From the NCBI RefSeq assembly GCF_030014915.1, contig NZ_JAGIXS010000001.1, positions 1,922,001 through 1,986,000 on the forward strand: a stretch of DNA of 64,000 nt, in the 5' to 3' direction. Below are positions 49,187 to 57,415 of the stretch, in pieces. The translations under genes and the position numbers were made by a program. Under the pieces are notes generated by a model that was given only the letters and a program-made list of their open reading frames with translations, was not told the DNA's origin and did no database searches. Positions within the stretch are counted from its first letter, which is position 1, and each line of letters opens with the position of its first letter. The stretch is from Pelomonas sp. V22 (GTDB taxonomy: Bacteria > Pseudomonadota > Gammaproteobacteria > Burkholderiales > Burkholderiaceae_C).

Positions 49187-50623
49187 CTAACCCTGGTTCG
49201 GCAGGCTGATGCGGGCCAGCAGGCCCTGCGGCGCGAGCGGCAGCAGGCTGACCCGGCCTCCATGGCGCTCGACGATCTCGCGCACGATGGCGAGGCCGAG
49301 GCCGCAGCCGCTGCCCTCATCGGTGGCGCGCACGAAGCGCTCGAACACATGCTCCAGTTCGGCCTCGGGCAGGCCGGGGCCGTTGTCCTCCACCTCGAGC
49401 AAGACCCGGCCCGCCTCGGCTCGCAGCCGCACGGTGACGGTGGCTCCGCGCCCAGCGTAGCGGATCGCGTTGTCGATCAGGTTGCTCAAGGCCTCGCGCA
49501 GCAAGAGCAGGATGCCGCGCACCGGCAAGGGCGGCGTGCCTTCGTCCGCATCGTCCAGGCCCAGGTCGATGCCGGCCTGCAGGGCGCGCGGCACCAGCTC
49601 GGCCGTCAGCTCGGTGGCCAGGCGGCGCAGGTCGATCAGCTGGCGGTCCTGGCGGGAGGCGGAGTCGGGCTCGGCGCGGGCCAGCGTCAAGAGCTGGTTG
49701 ATCAAATGGGCGCTGCGCACCGCGCTCTCGTGCACACGCTGCAGGCGCTGGGCCAGGGCCGGATCGCCCACGGCATCGGCATCGCGCAGGGCCAGCTCGG
49801 TCTGGCTCTTGAGCCCGGCCAGCGGCGTGCGCAGCTGGTGGGCAGCATCGCTGATGAAGCGCTTCTGCACGGCCACGCTGTGCTGCACCTCGGCCAGCAG
49901 CGCATTGATGGCGCCGGCCAGGGCGCGAACCTCGGGCGGTGCGGCGCTGAGCTGGATGGGTGCGAGGTCATTCGCGGCACGGCCCTCGACCTGGCGCTGC
50001 AAGAGGGCCAGGGGCGCCAGGCCAGCGCGGATGCCGGCGCCGACGATCAGGGTCATCAAGAGCATCAGCACCGACAGCGGCAGCACCATGTCGAGCAGGA
50101 TCTGGCGCGCCAGCTCCTCGCGGTTGGCGCTGGAGCGCGCTACCTGCACCAGCAGCAACTGCCCCGGGCTGCCGGCCTCGCCATAGCGCAGCTGCAGAGC
50201 GGCCACCCGCACGCGCACCTCGCCGTGCTGGGGCTCGCGCAGCACGCCGTCGTAGTAGAAGGGCTCGCCGATTTGCGGTGCCGCGCCGGCGGGCAGGCCC
50301 GGCAGGTGCTTGTTGCCGAGGATGAACTGGCCCGGCGGCGTGCTGACCATGTAGAGCAGGCGGTCGCTGGGGTCGGATTCGAGGATGTCCTGCGCGGCGC
50401 GCGGAAAGTCGATCAGGAGGCCGTTGTCCTGCGGCTTGACCTGGCGCGCCAGGGCCCGCGTGGCCTGCGAGAGGCCGGCATCAATGGCGCGATTGGCATA
50501 GCCGGCGGCCAACTGGTAGGTGAAGAAGGCGGCGGCGATCCACAGCACCAGCTGGGGCAGCAGCAGCCAGGTGAGCAATTGCCGGCGCAGCGATCTCGCG
50601 CCGGGCACCGCCACCAGCTTCAT
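49187..50623 (-). CDS. Sensor histidine kinase, TctE-like
   Basis: 478 residues. A TM helix at 18-40, an extracytoplasmic 2CSK_N-type sensor (about 45-170, with DRLLYMVSTPPGQFILGN), TM 2 at 178-198, a HAMP segment, a phospho-acceptor His262 in FISDAAHQLRTPLAG, and an ATPase domain with DNAIRYA, DNGPGLP and GCGLGLAIV. It phosphorylates the partner regulator encoded just upstream (4-bp overlap). TctE relatives sense tricarboxylates; here the context points to a sugar signal. Confidence 0.9.
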   Translation of the reverse strand: MKLVAVPGARSLRRQLLTWLLLPQLVLWIAAAFFTYQLAAGYANRAIDAGLSQATRALARQVKPQDNGLLIDFPRAAQDILESDPSDRLLYMVSTPPGQFILGNKHLPGLPAGAAPQIGEPFYYDGVLREPQHGEVRVRVAALQLRYGEAGSPGQLLLVQVARSSANREELARQILLDMVLPLSVLMLLMTLIVGAGIRAGLAPLALLQRQVEGRAANDLAPIQLSAAPPEVRALAGAINALLAEVQHSVAVQKRFISDAAHQLRTPLAGLKSQTELALRDADAVGDPALAQRLQRVHESAVRSAHLINQLLTLARAEPDSASRQDRQLIDLRRLATELTAELVPRALQAGIDLGLDDADEGTPPLPVRGILLLLREALSNLIDNAIRYAGRGATVTVRLRAEAGRVLLEVEDNGPGLPEAELEHVFERFVRATDEGSGCGLGLAIVREIVERHGGRVSLLPLAPQGLLARISLPNQG

Positions 50624-51297
50624 GCCACCGCCGCCTCGTTCTCGAGCAGGTAGCCGAGGCCGCGCACCGTGCGGATGGCCAGGCCCGAGCGCTCCAGCTT
50701 GCGGCGCAGGCGGTGGATGTAGACCTCGATGGACCCCCCGCCCGCATCACCGCCATCCAGGGCCCAGGCCTGCGTGATCTGCTGCTTGCTGACCACGCGG
50801 TCCTGCTCGGTGAGCAGCAGGTCCAGCAGCAACCATTCGCGCGGGCTCAGCTCCAGCACCGCGCCGCGCACGCTGGCACGCCGGGCCCCGCGGTCGAAGC
50901 TGAGCGGGCCCAGCGTCAAGGTGGCGCGGGCCTGCGGCCGGCCCCGGCGCATCAGCGCATGCAGGCGGGCCTCCAGCTCGGGGAAATCAAAAGGCTTGGT
51001 CAGGTAGTCGTCGGCACCGGCGTTGAGGCCGGCCACGCGGTCGTCCAGGCCGTCCAGTGCGGTCAGCACCAGCACCGGGGTCAGGCATTGCGCGGCACGG
51101 GCGCGCTTCAGGACGGTCAGACCATCGACCAGGGGCAGGCCGAGGTCGAGGATCACGACATCGAAGTCCTGCTTCTGCAAGAGGTACTCGGCCACGGCGC
51201 CGTTCGGCGCATGCTCGACGCCGAAGCCGGCGCGGCGCAGCTGGGCCGACAAGGCATCGGCCAGCAGTGCATCGTCTTCGGCAAGCAGCAGGTTCAT
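50620..51297 (-). CDS. OmpR-family response regulator, TctD-like
   Basis: 225 residues. Receiver with acidic pocket AEDDA, phospho-acceptor Asp51 in VVILDLGLPLVDG, and Lys in DYLTKPFDF. A C-terminal winged helix follows (SPREWLLLDLLLTEQDRVVS, then EVYIHRLRRKLERSG). It likely controls the transporter operon and its own gene via the TTAACG repeats. It is divergent from the GH3 glucosidase gene and may control that too. Confidence 0.92.
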   Translation of the reverse strand: MNLLLAEDDALLADALSAQLRRAGFGVEHAPNGAVAEYLLQKQDFDVVILDLGLPLVDGLTVLKRARAAQCLTPVLVLTALDGLDDRVAGLNAGADDYLTKPFDFPELEARLHALMRRGRPQARATLTLGPLSFDRGARRASVRGAVLELSPREWLLLDLLLTEQDRVVSKQQITQAWALDGGDAGGGSIEVYIHRLRRKLERSGLAIRTVRGLGYLLENEAAVA

Positions 51298-51346
51298 GGG
51301 AGCGTGACTGTAGCCGTCCCCAATCGGGGTGGCAGCGATGCTAGGG

Positions 51347-51381
51347 TTAACGTTTCTTTAATGCAATGGGGGGATCGTTAA
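51347..51381. promoter_or_regulatory. Response-regulator box between the regulator and GH3 genes
   Basis: TTAACG (51347-51352) and TTAATG (51358-51363) at 11-bp spacing, as upstream of the transporter. An inverted CGTTAA follows at 51376-51381. The 117-bp gap serves both divergent genes. Confidence 0.55.
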
Positions 51382-51414
51382 GAATCCCGGCGACCGCACG
51401 ACCCGGCCCGCCCC

Positions 51415-53883
51415 ATGCTTTCACGCCTCGCGCTCTCGCTGCTCTTCGTCGCCCTGCCCGCGCTGGCCGCCGAGCCGGTCCGCTGGCCCGCCGTGCAGAG
51501 CCCCGTGCAGCGCGACTCGGCACTGGAGGCGCGCATAGACCAGATCCTCGCCGGCATGACGCTGGCGCAGAAGGTCGGCCAGATGACGCAGCCGGAGATC
51601 AAGTTCGTCACGCCCGAGCAGGTGCGGCGCTTCTACATAGGCTCGGTGCTGAACGGCGGCGGTGCCTGGCCCGGCAACAACAAGTACGCGGCGCTGCAGG
51701 ACTGGGTGCAGCTGGCCGAGGCCTATCACCAGGCCTCGATGAGCACGGACATGAAGACGCCCGTGCCGGTGATCTGGGGCACGGACGCGGTCCACGGCCA
51801 CAACAACGTGCTCGGGGCCACGCTGTTCCCGCACAACATGGCGCTCGGCGCCACGCGCAATCCGGCCCTGGTGGCCGAGATAGGCACAGCCGTGGCGCGC
51901 CAGGTGCGCGCCAGCGGCATCCCCTGGACCTTTGCGCCGACGCTGGCCGTCTCGCAGGACCTGCGCTGGGGCCGAGCCTACGAGAGCTACTCGGCCGACC
52001 CGGCCGTGGTCGAGCAGCTCGGCGCCGCCTTCGTGCGCGGCCTGCAGGGGCAGCTGGGCAGCGACGACAGCGCGCTGGCCACGGCCAAGCATTTCATCGG
52101 CGATGGCGGCACGCACCTCGGCCGCGACCAGGGCCAGACGCGCACCAGCGAGAAGCTCCTGCGTGACCTGCACGGCCGTGGCTACTACGGCGCCCTCGGT
52201 GCCGGCGCGCAGACGGTGATGGCCTCGTTCAACAGCTGGTTCGACACGGCCCACAACCAGGACGAAGGCAAGCTGCACGGCCATCGCCACCTGCTGACCA
52301 CGGCGCTGAAGGAGCAGATGGGCTTCGATGGCCTGGTCGTGTCCGACTGGAACGGCATTGGCCAGGTGGCTGGCTGCAGCGACACACGCTGCGCCCAGGC
52401 CATCAATGCCGGCGTCGACCTCGTGATGGTGCCCGAGCATTGGCAGGCCTTCATCCGGGACACCATCGCCCTGGTCGAGCGCGGTGAGATACCGCTGGCT
52501 CGCATCGACGATGCCGTGCGCCGCATCCTGCGCGTCAAGCTGCGTGCCGGCTTGTTCGACAAGAGCCCGGCGCAGAACCGGTTCGCCGGCAAGGCCGAGG
52601 CGCTGCAAGCCCGGGAGCTGGCGCGCCGCGCGGTGCGCGAATCGCTGGTGCTCTTGAAGAACGAGGGCCAGGTCTTGCCGCTGGGGCGCGATGCGCGCGT
52701 GCTGGTGGTCGGCAAGAGCGCCGACAGCCTGGAAAACCAGACCGGCGGCTGGACGCTCAGCTGGCAGGGCACGGGCAACAGGAACAGCGATTTCGCCAAC
52801 GGCCAGAGCGTGCTGGCCGGGCTGCGCGAGCAGCTGGGCCAGCAGCGTGTGACGTTCAGCATCGATGGCAAGGACGTGCGCGTGGCTGACTTCGATGCGG
52901 TGATCGCCGTCATCGGCGAGACGCCCTATGCCGAGGGCGTGGGCGACATCCCGCCCTGGGGCACGCTGCGCCATGCCGACCGCCATCCGGAAGACCTGGC
53001 CGCGCTGCAAGCGGTGAGCGGGCAGGGCAAGCCGGTGATCACGGTCTTCATTGCGGGCCGGCCGCTGTTCGTCAATGAGTTGCTGAACCTGTCCGACGCC
53101 TTCGTCGCCGCCTGGCTACCCGGCACCGAGGGTGGCGGTGTGGCCGATGTGCTCTTGCAAGGCGGCGCTGGCTTCAAGGGCAAGCTGCCCTTCGCCTGGC
53201 CGCGCGAGGCTTGCCCACGTGGGGGCAAGCCCTTGTTCGCCATGGGCTATGGCCTGCACTACGGCCAGAAGATCCGTGTGCCTCAGCTGAGCACCCAGCA
53301 CCCGGAAGGCGGCTGCGCGGCCAGCAAGGAGCTGATGATCTTCGAGCGCAGCGCCCAGGCTCCCTATGCGCTGATTCTGAACAGCCCGAGCAATCAATGG
53401 CCTGAGCTGCGCATCGGCGACGACCTGAACGGCACCTGGACCCGCCCCGATATCGAACTCACGACCACCGACATGCACCAGCAGCAGGATGCCAAGCGCC
53501 TGCGCTGGAGCGGCCCGGCCAAGGTGCTGGCCTATGCGCCACAGCGCGTGGACCTGCAGAAGACCTACCGCGATGCGGCCCTGGTGTTCGACCTGCGCGT
53601 GGAGCAGGCCGCCACGCAGCCGGTGAGGCTGGCCATGGGCCATGACCAGGGCTTGGACCTCTCGGCACCGCTGGCGCAGACGCCCATGAACAAGCCACGC
53701 CGCTTCGTCGTACCGCTGAGCTGCTTCGCGGCGGCCGGCACGGACCTGACCAAGGTCGAGATTCCGTTCGCACTCTCCACCACCGGCGCCTTCACCGCCA
53801 GCCTGGCACGCGTCCGCATCGAGGCAGGCGCGGCCAGGCGGCCGGAAGCGATTGCTTGCAGCGCGCTGAAAAGCCCGTACTGA
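51415..53883 (+). CDS. Secreted GH3 beta-glucosidase / exo-1,4-beta-glucan glucohydrolase
   Basis: 822 residues. Signal peptide MLSRLALSLLFVALPALAAE, so periplasmic or outer-membrane associated. The GH3 N-domain has VPVIWGTDAVHGHNNVLGAT, ATAKHFIGDGGT and the nucleophile Asp311 in GLVVSDWNGIG. The GH3 C-domain follows (RDARVLVVGKSADSLENQTG). The last 200 residues form an extra beta-rich domain common in exo-glucan hydrolases of this size. It releases glucose from cello-oligosaccharides, and the neighbouring ABC transporter would import the product. The stop abuts the globin gene stop directly. Confidence 0.9.
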   Translation: MLSRLALSLLFVALPALAAEPVRWPAVQSPVQRDSALEARIDQILAGMTLAQKVGQMTQPEIKFVTPEQVRRFYIGSVLNGGGAWPGNNKYAALQDWVQLAEAYHQASMSTDMKTPVPVIWGTDAVHGHNNVLGATLFPHNMALGATRNPALVAEIGTAVARQVRASGIPWTFAPTLAVSQDLRWGRAYESYSADPAVVEQLGAAFVRGLQGQLGSDDSALATAKHFIGDGGTHLGRDQGQTRTSEKLLRDLHGRGYYGALGAGAQTVMASFNSWFDTAHNQDEGKLHGHRHLLTTALKEQMGFDGLVVSDWNGIGQVAGCSDTRCAQAINAGVDLVMVPEHWQAFIRDTIALVERGEIPLARIDDAVRRILRVKLRAGLFDKSPAQNRFAGKAEALQARELARRAVRESLVLLKNEGQVLPLGRDARVLVVGKSADSLENQTGGWTLSWQGTGNRNSDFANGQSVLAGLREQLGQQRVTFSIDGKDVRVADFDAVIAVIGETPYAEGVGDIPPWGTLRHADRHPEDLAALQAVSGQGKPVITVFIAGRPLFVNELLNLSDAFVAAWLPGTEGGGVADVLLQGGAGFKGKLPFAWPREACPRGGKPLFAMGYGLHYGQKIRVPQLSTQHPEGGCAASKELMIFERSAQAPYALILNSPSNQWPELRIGDDLNGTWTRPDIELTTTDMHQQQDAKRLRWSGPAKVLAYAPQRVDLQKTYRDAALVFDLRVEQAATQPVRLAMGHDQGLDLSAPLAQTPMNKPRRFVVPLSCFAAAGTDLTKVEIPFALSTTGAFTASLARVRIEAGAARRPEAIACSALKSPY

Positions 53884-54303
53884 TCAGCGCGTGATGATGT
53901 CGCGGTGCATGGGCGCCAGCAGGGCCAGCAAGCGGTTCTGCGTGGCGAACGGAATGGCCGCGTCGTCCATGCTCTGCTGCAGCACCTCGACGAGGATGTT
54001 GAAGTCCTTCTTGGCGATGCCGAGGTCGGCATGCGAATTCTTCATCTTCGCGCCCTCGTACTTGCAAGGGCCGCCGCTGAGCACACAGACCTGATCGGTC
54101 AGCTGCTCGGCCAGGCCCTTGGGATTGGTTTCCTTGAAGAAGTGGCCAATGCGCTCGTCACGCTTCAGGCGGCCGCTGAAGTCGCTCATCAGCTTGGCGA
54201 TGCCGGGCTTCTCGCCGAGTTCGCGGTAGAGGCTGTCGTCGCCGGCAAAGGCCGAGGCGCCCACCAGCAGGGACAGGGCAATCAGGGTGTTGCGGATGAA
54301 CAT
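53884..54303 (-). CDS. Secreted group 1 truncated haemoglobin-like protein
   Basis: 139 residues. Signal peptide (LIALSLLVGASAFA), then a truncated globin: SLYRELGEKPGIAKLMSDFS, IGHFFKETNPKGLAEQLTDQ, and the proximal His region KMKNSHADLGI. Truncated globins bind oxygen or NO through haem. Export to the periplasm is unusual for globins but usual for this subgroup. It lies 17 bp after the DUF3034 gene in the same operon. Confidence 0.85.
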   Translation of the reverse strand: MFIRNTLIALSLLVGASAFAGDDSLYRELGEKPGIAKLMSDFSGRLKRDERIGHFFKETNPKGLAEQLTDQVCVLSGGPCKYEGAKMKNSHADLGIAKKDFNILVEVLQQSMDDAAIPFATQNRLLALLAPMHRDIITR

Positions 54304-54320
54304 AATGGGTTTCCTCTCGA

Positions 54321-55211
54321 TCAGAACGCCAATTGGGCCGACAGATAGGTCCCGGTCTGGCGTTTGGGGATCACGGCCGGCACGATGCGGCCCAGGTCCA
54401 CGTAGGCGGCGGTCAGCGAGAAGTGCTTGCTCGGCGCCCAGGCGATGAAGAGGTCTTTCCAGTCTTCCTCGCGCAGGCCGGCGCCGAGGGCGCTGGGGTT
54501 GAGCTTGTCGGGCTTGGCGCGGTACTCGAGGCCCACGGCCAGCTGCTTGCTGAAGAGGTAGGCCAGCGAGAACTCCGGCTGCAGGCTGTAGCTCGTGCTG
54601 GCCGTGCCGCCGAAGCCCAAGAGGCCCATCTGGTTGGCCTTGGTAGCGCGCAAGGTGGCGTTCACCAGGATGCCCTGGGCCAGGAAGAGCTTGGTGGCGC
54701 TGACGTAGAGGTCGGTGCCGTTCTTGCTCGCACCCAGCGACGTGAGCGTGGCCTGCAGGCCACCGGCATCGCCGCCCTTGTGTTCCAGGCCCACGGCGAT
54801 CTGCGGCATGGCGCTGTCGCTGTCCAGCACGGCATCGCCGGCCACGCGCAGCTTGGCGCCAAAGATGTCCTGCTTGAGCTTGAGCCCGGGCAGGCCCAGC
54901 GCCGTGCCGGTGGCGCCGGTGTCAAAACTCTGCTTGGCGAGCGACAGCTCGAGCCGCTCGTCCCAGCTGACGAGGGCGCCGTCGGTCGTCAAGCTGTAGT
55001 CCTGCGTCTTGACCCGCGTGGCATGCGCTGTGGCGCCCCACTCCCCGCGTGTGGCATAGCTGCCGATCACGGCCCAGGGCGTGAGGCCGCCGCCGGCCGC
55101 GCCTTCAACGCTGGACACGCCACCGGTCAGCAAGAGCTTGCCATCGCCAGCCAGAGCAGGGCCGGCCAGCAGCAAGGCAGTTGCAGCCACCCAGAGATTC
55201 TTGGTACGCAT
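54321..55211 (-). CDS. DUF3034 outer-membrane-type protein
   Basis: 296 residues from the ATG at 55211 (GAAGGGAG upstream). Signal peptide MRTKNLWVAATALLLAGPALA. The mature chain begins GDGKLLLTGGVSSVEGAAGG, then alternates short hydrophobic beta strands and ends in Phe (YLSAQLAF), as outer-membrane barrels do. The family function is not established. It is paired with the secreted globin. Confidence 0.8.
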   Translation of the reverse strand: MRTKNLWVAATALLLAGPALAGDGKLLLTGGVSSVEGAAGGGLTPWAVIGSYATRGEWGATAHATRVKTQDYSLTTDGALVSWDERLELSLAKQSFDTGATGTALGLPGLKLKQDIFGAKLRVAGDAVLDSDSAMPQIAVGLEHKGGDAGGLQATLTSLGASKNGTDLYVSATKLFLAQGILVNATLRATKANQMGLLGFGGTASTSYSLQPEFSLAYLFSKQLAVGLEYRAKPDKLNPSALGAGLREEDWKDLFIAWAPSKHFSLTAAYVDLGRIVPAVIPKRQTGTYLSAQLAF

Positions 55212-55236
55212 GCGTGGTACTCCCTTCAAAGTCGAA

Positions 55237-55267
55237 GGACAAATGTCCCTAGACAAAAACAATTGTT
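55237..55267. promoter_or_regulatory. Palindromes in the DUF3034-psuK divergent promoter
   Basis: GGACA-AA-TGTCC (55237-55248) and AACAATTGTT (55258-55267) lie in the 78-bp gap. They may be binding sites for the HTH domain of PsuK or another regulator. Confidence 0.35.
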
Positions 55268-55289
55268 CATTCCGCGTCACAATCCGCCG

Positions 55290-56372
55290 ATGCCAAGCAA
55301 GAAAGAACAGTTGCTGGAGCTGATCCGCAACAATCCCTTCATCAGCCAGCAGGACCTGGCCCAGCAGCTGGGCCTGTCGCGTTCGGCGGTGGCCGGCCAT
55401 ATTGCCGCGCTGACGCGCGAGCGGCAATTGCTGGGCCGGGCCTACATCCTGCCGCAGCGCTCGCCTTTGCTGTGCATAGGCGGGGCCAACATCGACCGCA
55501 AGCTGAGCAGCTTGTCACCGATTCGGCCCGGCACCTCGAACCCGGCCCGCCTGGTCAAGGAGAGCCCGGGCGGCGTGGCCCGCAACATCGCCGAGAACCT
55601 GGCCCGCCTGGGCCTACCGGTGCAGCTGCTGACGGCCGTGGGCCTGGATGCCACCGGCCAGGGCCTGCTGGCACAGGCCCAAGCGGCGGGCCTCGACACC
55701 AGCGGCAGCCTGCAGATCGCCGACGCTGCCACCGGCAGCTACACGGCCGTGCTCGACGCCGACGGCCAGATGCTGGTGGCCCTGGCTCACATGGAACTGG
55801 CCGAGCGCTTGAGCCCCGACTTCCTGCGCAGCACAGCGGCCCAGCGCGCCCAGGCGCGGATGCTGATCGCCGACCTCAACCTGCCGGCCGAGAGCCTCGC
55901 CCTGCTGCTCGCCGAAGCCCATGCGGCCGGCCAGCCCACGGTGCTGGTGGCCGTGTCTGAACCCAAGATGGACCGCCTGCCCGAGCAGCTGCAGGGCCTG
56001 CGCTGCCTGGTGCTCAACCTCGGCGAGCTGGAAGCATTGATCGGCGCCCCCATGAAGAGCGCCACGGCCCGCAACCAGGCCCTGGCGGCCCTGCGAGAAC
56101 GCGGCCTGCAGGACCTGGTGATCACGCAAGGCCGCGCCGGCCTGCTCTACAGCCGCCCGGACGGCCGCTTCGGCTCGCTGGCCGCGCCCCCTACCGAGGT
56201 GCTGGACGTGACCGGCGCCGGTGATGCCTTTGCCGCCGGCCTCTGCCACGGCCTGGACCGCGATCCCGAGGACCTCGAGGCCGCCTGCCACCAAGGCCTG
56301 CGCCTCGCGGCCCTCACCCTGCAAACCACGGCGACGGTCCACCCGGACCTCTCGCCCACAACCCTGGACTGA
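55290..56372 (+). CDS. psuK: Pseudouridine kinase with N-terminal HTH (PfkB family)
   Basis: 360 residues from the ATG at 55290. Residues 1-55 are a winged helix (QLLELIRNNPFISQQDLAQQ), the rest a ribokinase-like kinase: LCIGGANIDRKL, ESPGGVARNIAENLARLGLP and the catalytic DVTGAGDAFAAGLCHG. It phosphorylates pseudouridine to pseudouridine-5'-phosphate. The HTH suggests it also regulates transcription, as in YeiI-type proteins. It stands 6 bp before psuG. Confidence 0.88.
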   Translation: MPSKKEQLLELIRNNPFISQQDLAQQLGLSRSAVAGHIAALTRERQLLGRAYILPQRSPLLCIGGANIDRKLSSLSPIRPGTSNPARLVKESPGGVARNIAENLARLGLPVQLLTAVGLDATGQGLLAQAQAAGLDTSGSLQIADAATGSYTAVLDADGQMLVALAHMELAERLSPDFLRSTAAQRAQARMLIADLNLPAESLALLLAEAHAAGQPTVLVAVSEPKMDRLPEQLQGLRCLVLNLGELEALIGAPMKSATARNQALAALRERGLQDLVITQGRAGLLYSRPDGRFGSLAAPPTEVLDVTGAGDAFAAGLCHGLDRDPEDLEAACHQGLRLAALTLQTTATVHPDLSPTTLD

Positions 56373-56378
56373 ACAAGC

Positions 56379-57287
56379 ATGCAGCACTATTTCGAATACT
56401 CGGCCGAAGTGACGGCCGCCCGCGCCGCCGGCAAGCCCCTGGTGGCGCTGGAGTCCACCATCATTTCCCATGGCATGCCCTATCCGCAGAACGTGGAAAC
56501 GGCGTGCGAGGTGGAGGCCATCATCCGCGCCGAGGGCGCCGTGCCGGCCACCATTGCGGTGATGGGCGGCAAGATCCGCGTCGGCCTCTCCAGCGAGGAG
56601 CTGGACCTGCTCGGCCGCAGCAGCGACGCGCTGAAGCTGAGCCGCCGCGACCTGCCTTACGCCATCACGAGCGGCAAGGTCGGCGCCACGACCGTGGCCG
56701 CCACCATGATCTGCGCCCAGCTGGCCGGCATCTGTGTCTTCGTCACCGGTGGCATAGGCGGCGTGCATCGCGGCGCCCCGGAGACCTTCGACATCTCGGC
56801 CGACCTGCAGGAGCTGGCCAAGACCTCGGTGGCCGTGGTCTGCGCCGGCGCCAAGAGCATCCTCGACATCGCGCTGACGCTGGAATACCTGGAGACGCAG
56901 GGCGTGCCCGTGGTCTCGGTGGGGCAAGACAACTTCGCCGCCTTCTACACGCCGGACAGCGGCTTCAAGGCCGATTTCCGGCTCGACACGGCGGCCGAGC
57001 AGGCAGCCTTTCTGCGCGCCAAATGGGGCCTCGGCCTCGCTGGCGGCGTGGTGCTGAGCAACCCGGTGCCGGCGAGTGAGGCCATGCAGCGCGCCGAGAT
57101 CGATGCGATCACCGTCCAAGCCCTGCAGGAGGCAGCCGCCCAGGGCATCACCGGCAAGGCGGTCACGCCCTTCCTGCTGGCCCGCATCAAGGCGCTGACC
57201 GGCGGCCGCAGCCTGGCCACCAACATCGCCCTGGTGAAGAACAATGCGCGGGTCGGTGCGCAACTCGCCCTGGCCCTGCAAGGCTGA
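56379..57287 (+). CDS. psuG: Pseudouridine-5'-phosphate glycosidase
   Basis: 302 residues. Family signatures are LVALESTIISHGMPYPQNVE, GGKIRVGLSSEEL, and FVTGGIGGVHRGAPETFDIS. It splits pseudouridine-5'-phosphate into uracil and ribose-5-phosphate, the second step after PsuK. A nucleoside importer (psuT) is not next to it. Complete. Confidence 0.93.
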   Translation: MQHYFEYSAEVTAARAAGKPLVALESTIISHGMPYPQNVETACEVEAIIRAEGAVPATIAVMGGKIRVGLSSEELDLLGRSSDALKLSRRDLPYAITSGKVGATTVAATMICAQLAGICVFVTGGIGGVHRGAPETFDISADLQELAKTSVAVVCAGAKSILDIALTLEYLETQGVPVVSVGQDNFAAFYTPDSGFKADFRLDTAAEQAAFLRAKWGLGLAGGVVLSNPVPASEAMQRAEIDAITVQALQEAAAQGITGKAVTPFLLARIKALTGGRSLATNIALVKNNARVGAQLALALQG

Positions 57288-57307
57288 GAGCGGCTTGTCG
57301 TCAAATG

Positions 57308-57355
57308 CCAGGCCGAATGTCCCCGCGCTTCACCGGCGCGAAACATTCAGCCTGG
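57308..57355. promoter_or_regulatory. Long imperfect hairpin between psuG and the RND operon
   Basis: CCAGGCCGAATGT (57308-57320) pairs with ACATTCAGCCTGG (57343-57355) at 12 of 13 positions. The loop itself has GCGC/GCGC. It may be the psuG terminator (no T-run), or an operator with GAATGT/ACATTC half-sites for the efflux operon that starts 60 bp on. Confidence 0.4.
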
Positions 57356-57415
57356 GAGGCACACTTAAGCTCCCGGCCCTGATTCCAAGCCCTCGTTGAG
57401 AAGAAAGCCCTCCGC

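Noticed and set aside
54333..56372. A 679-codon plus-strand frame with a long N-terminal extension on PsuK
   Set aside because: The extension is antisense to the DUF3034 gene; the kinase begins at 55290.
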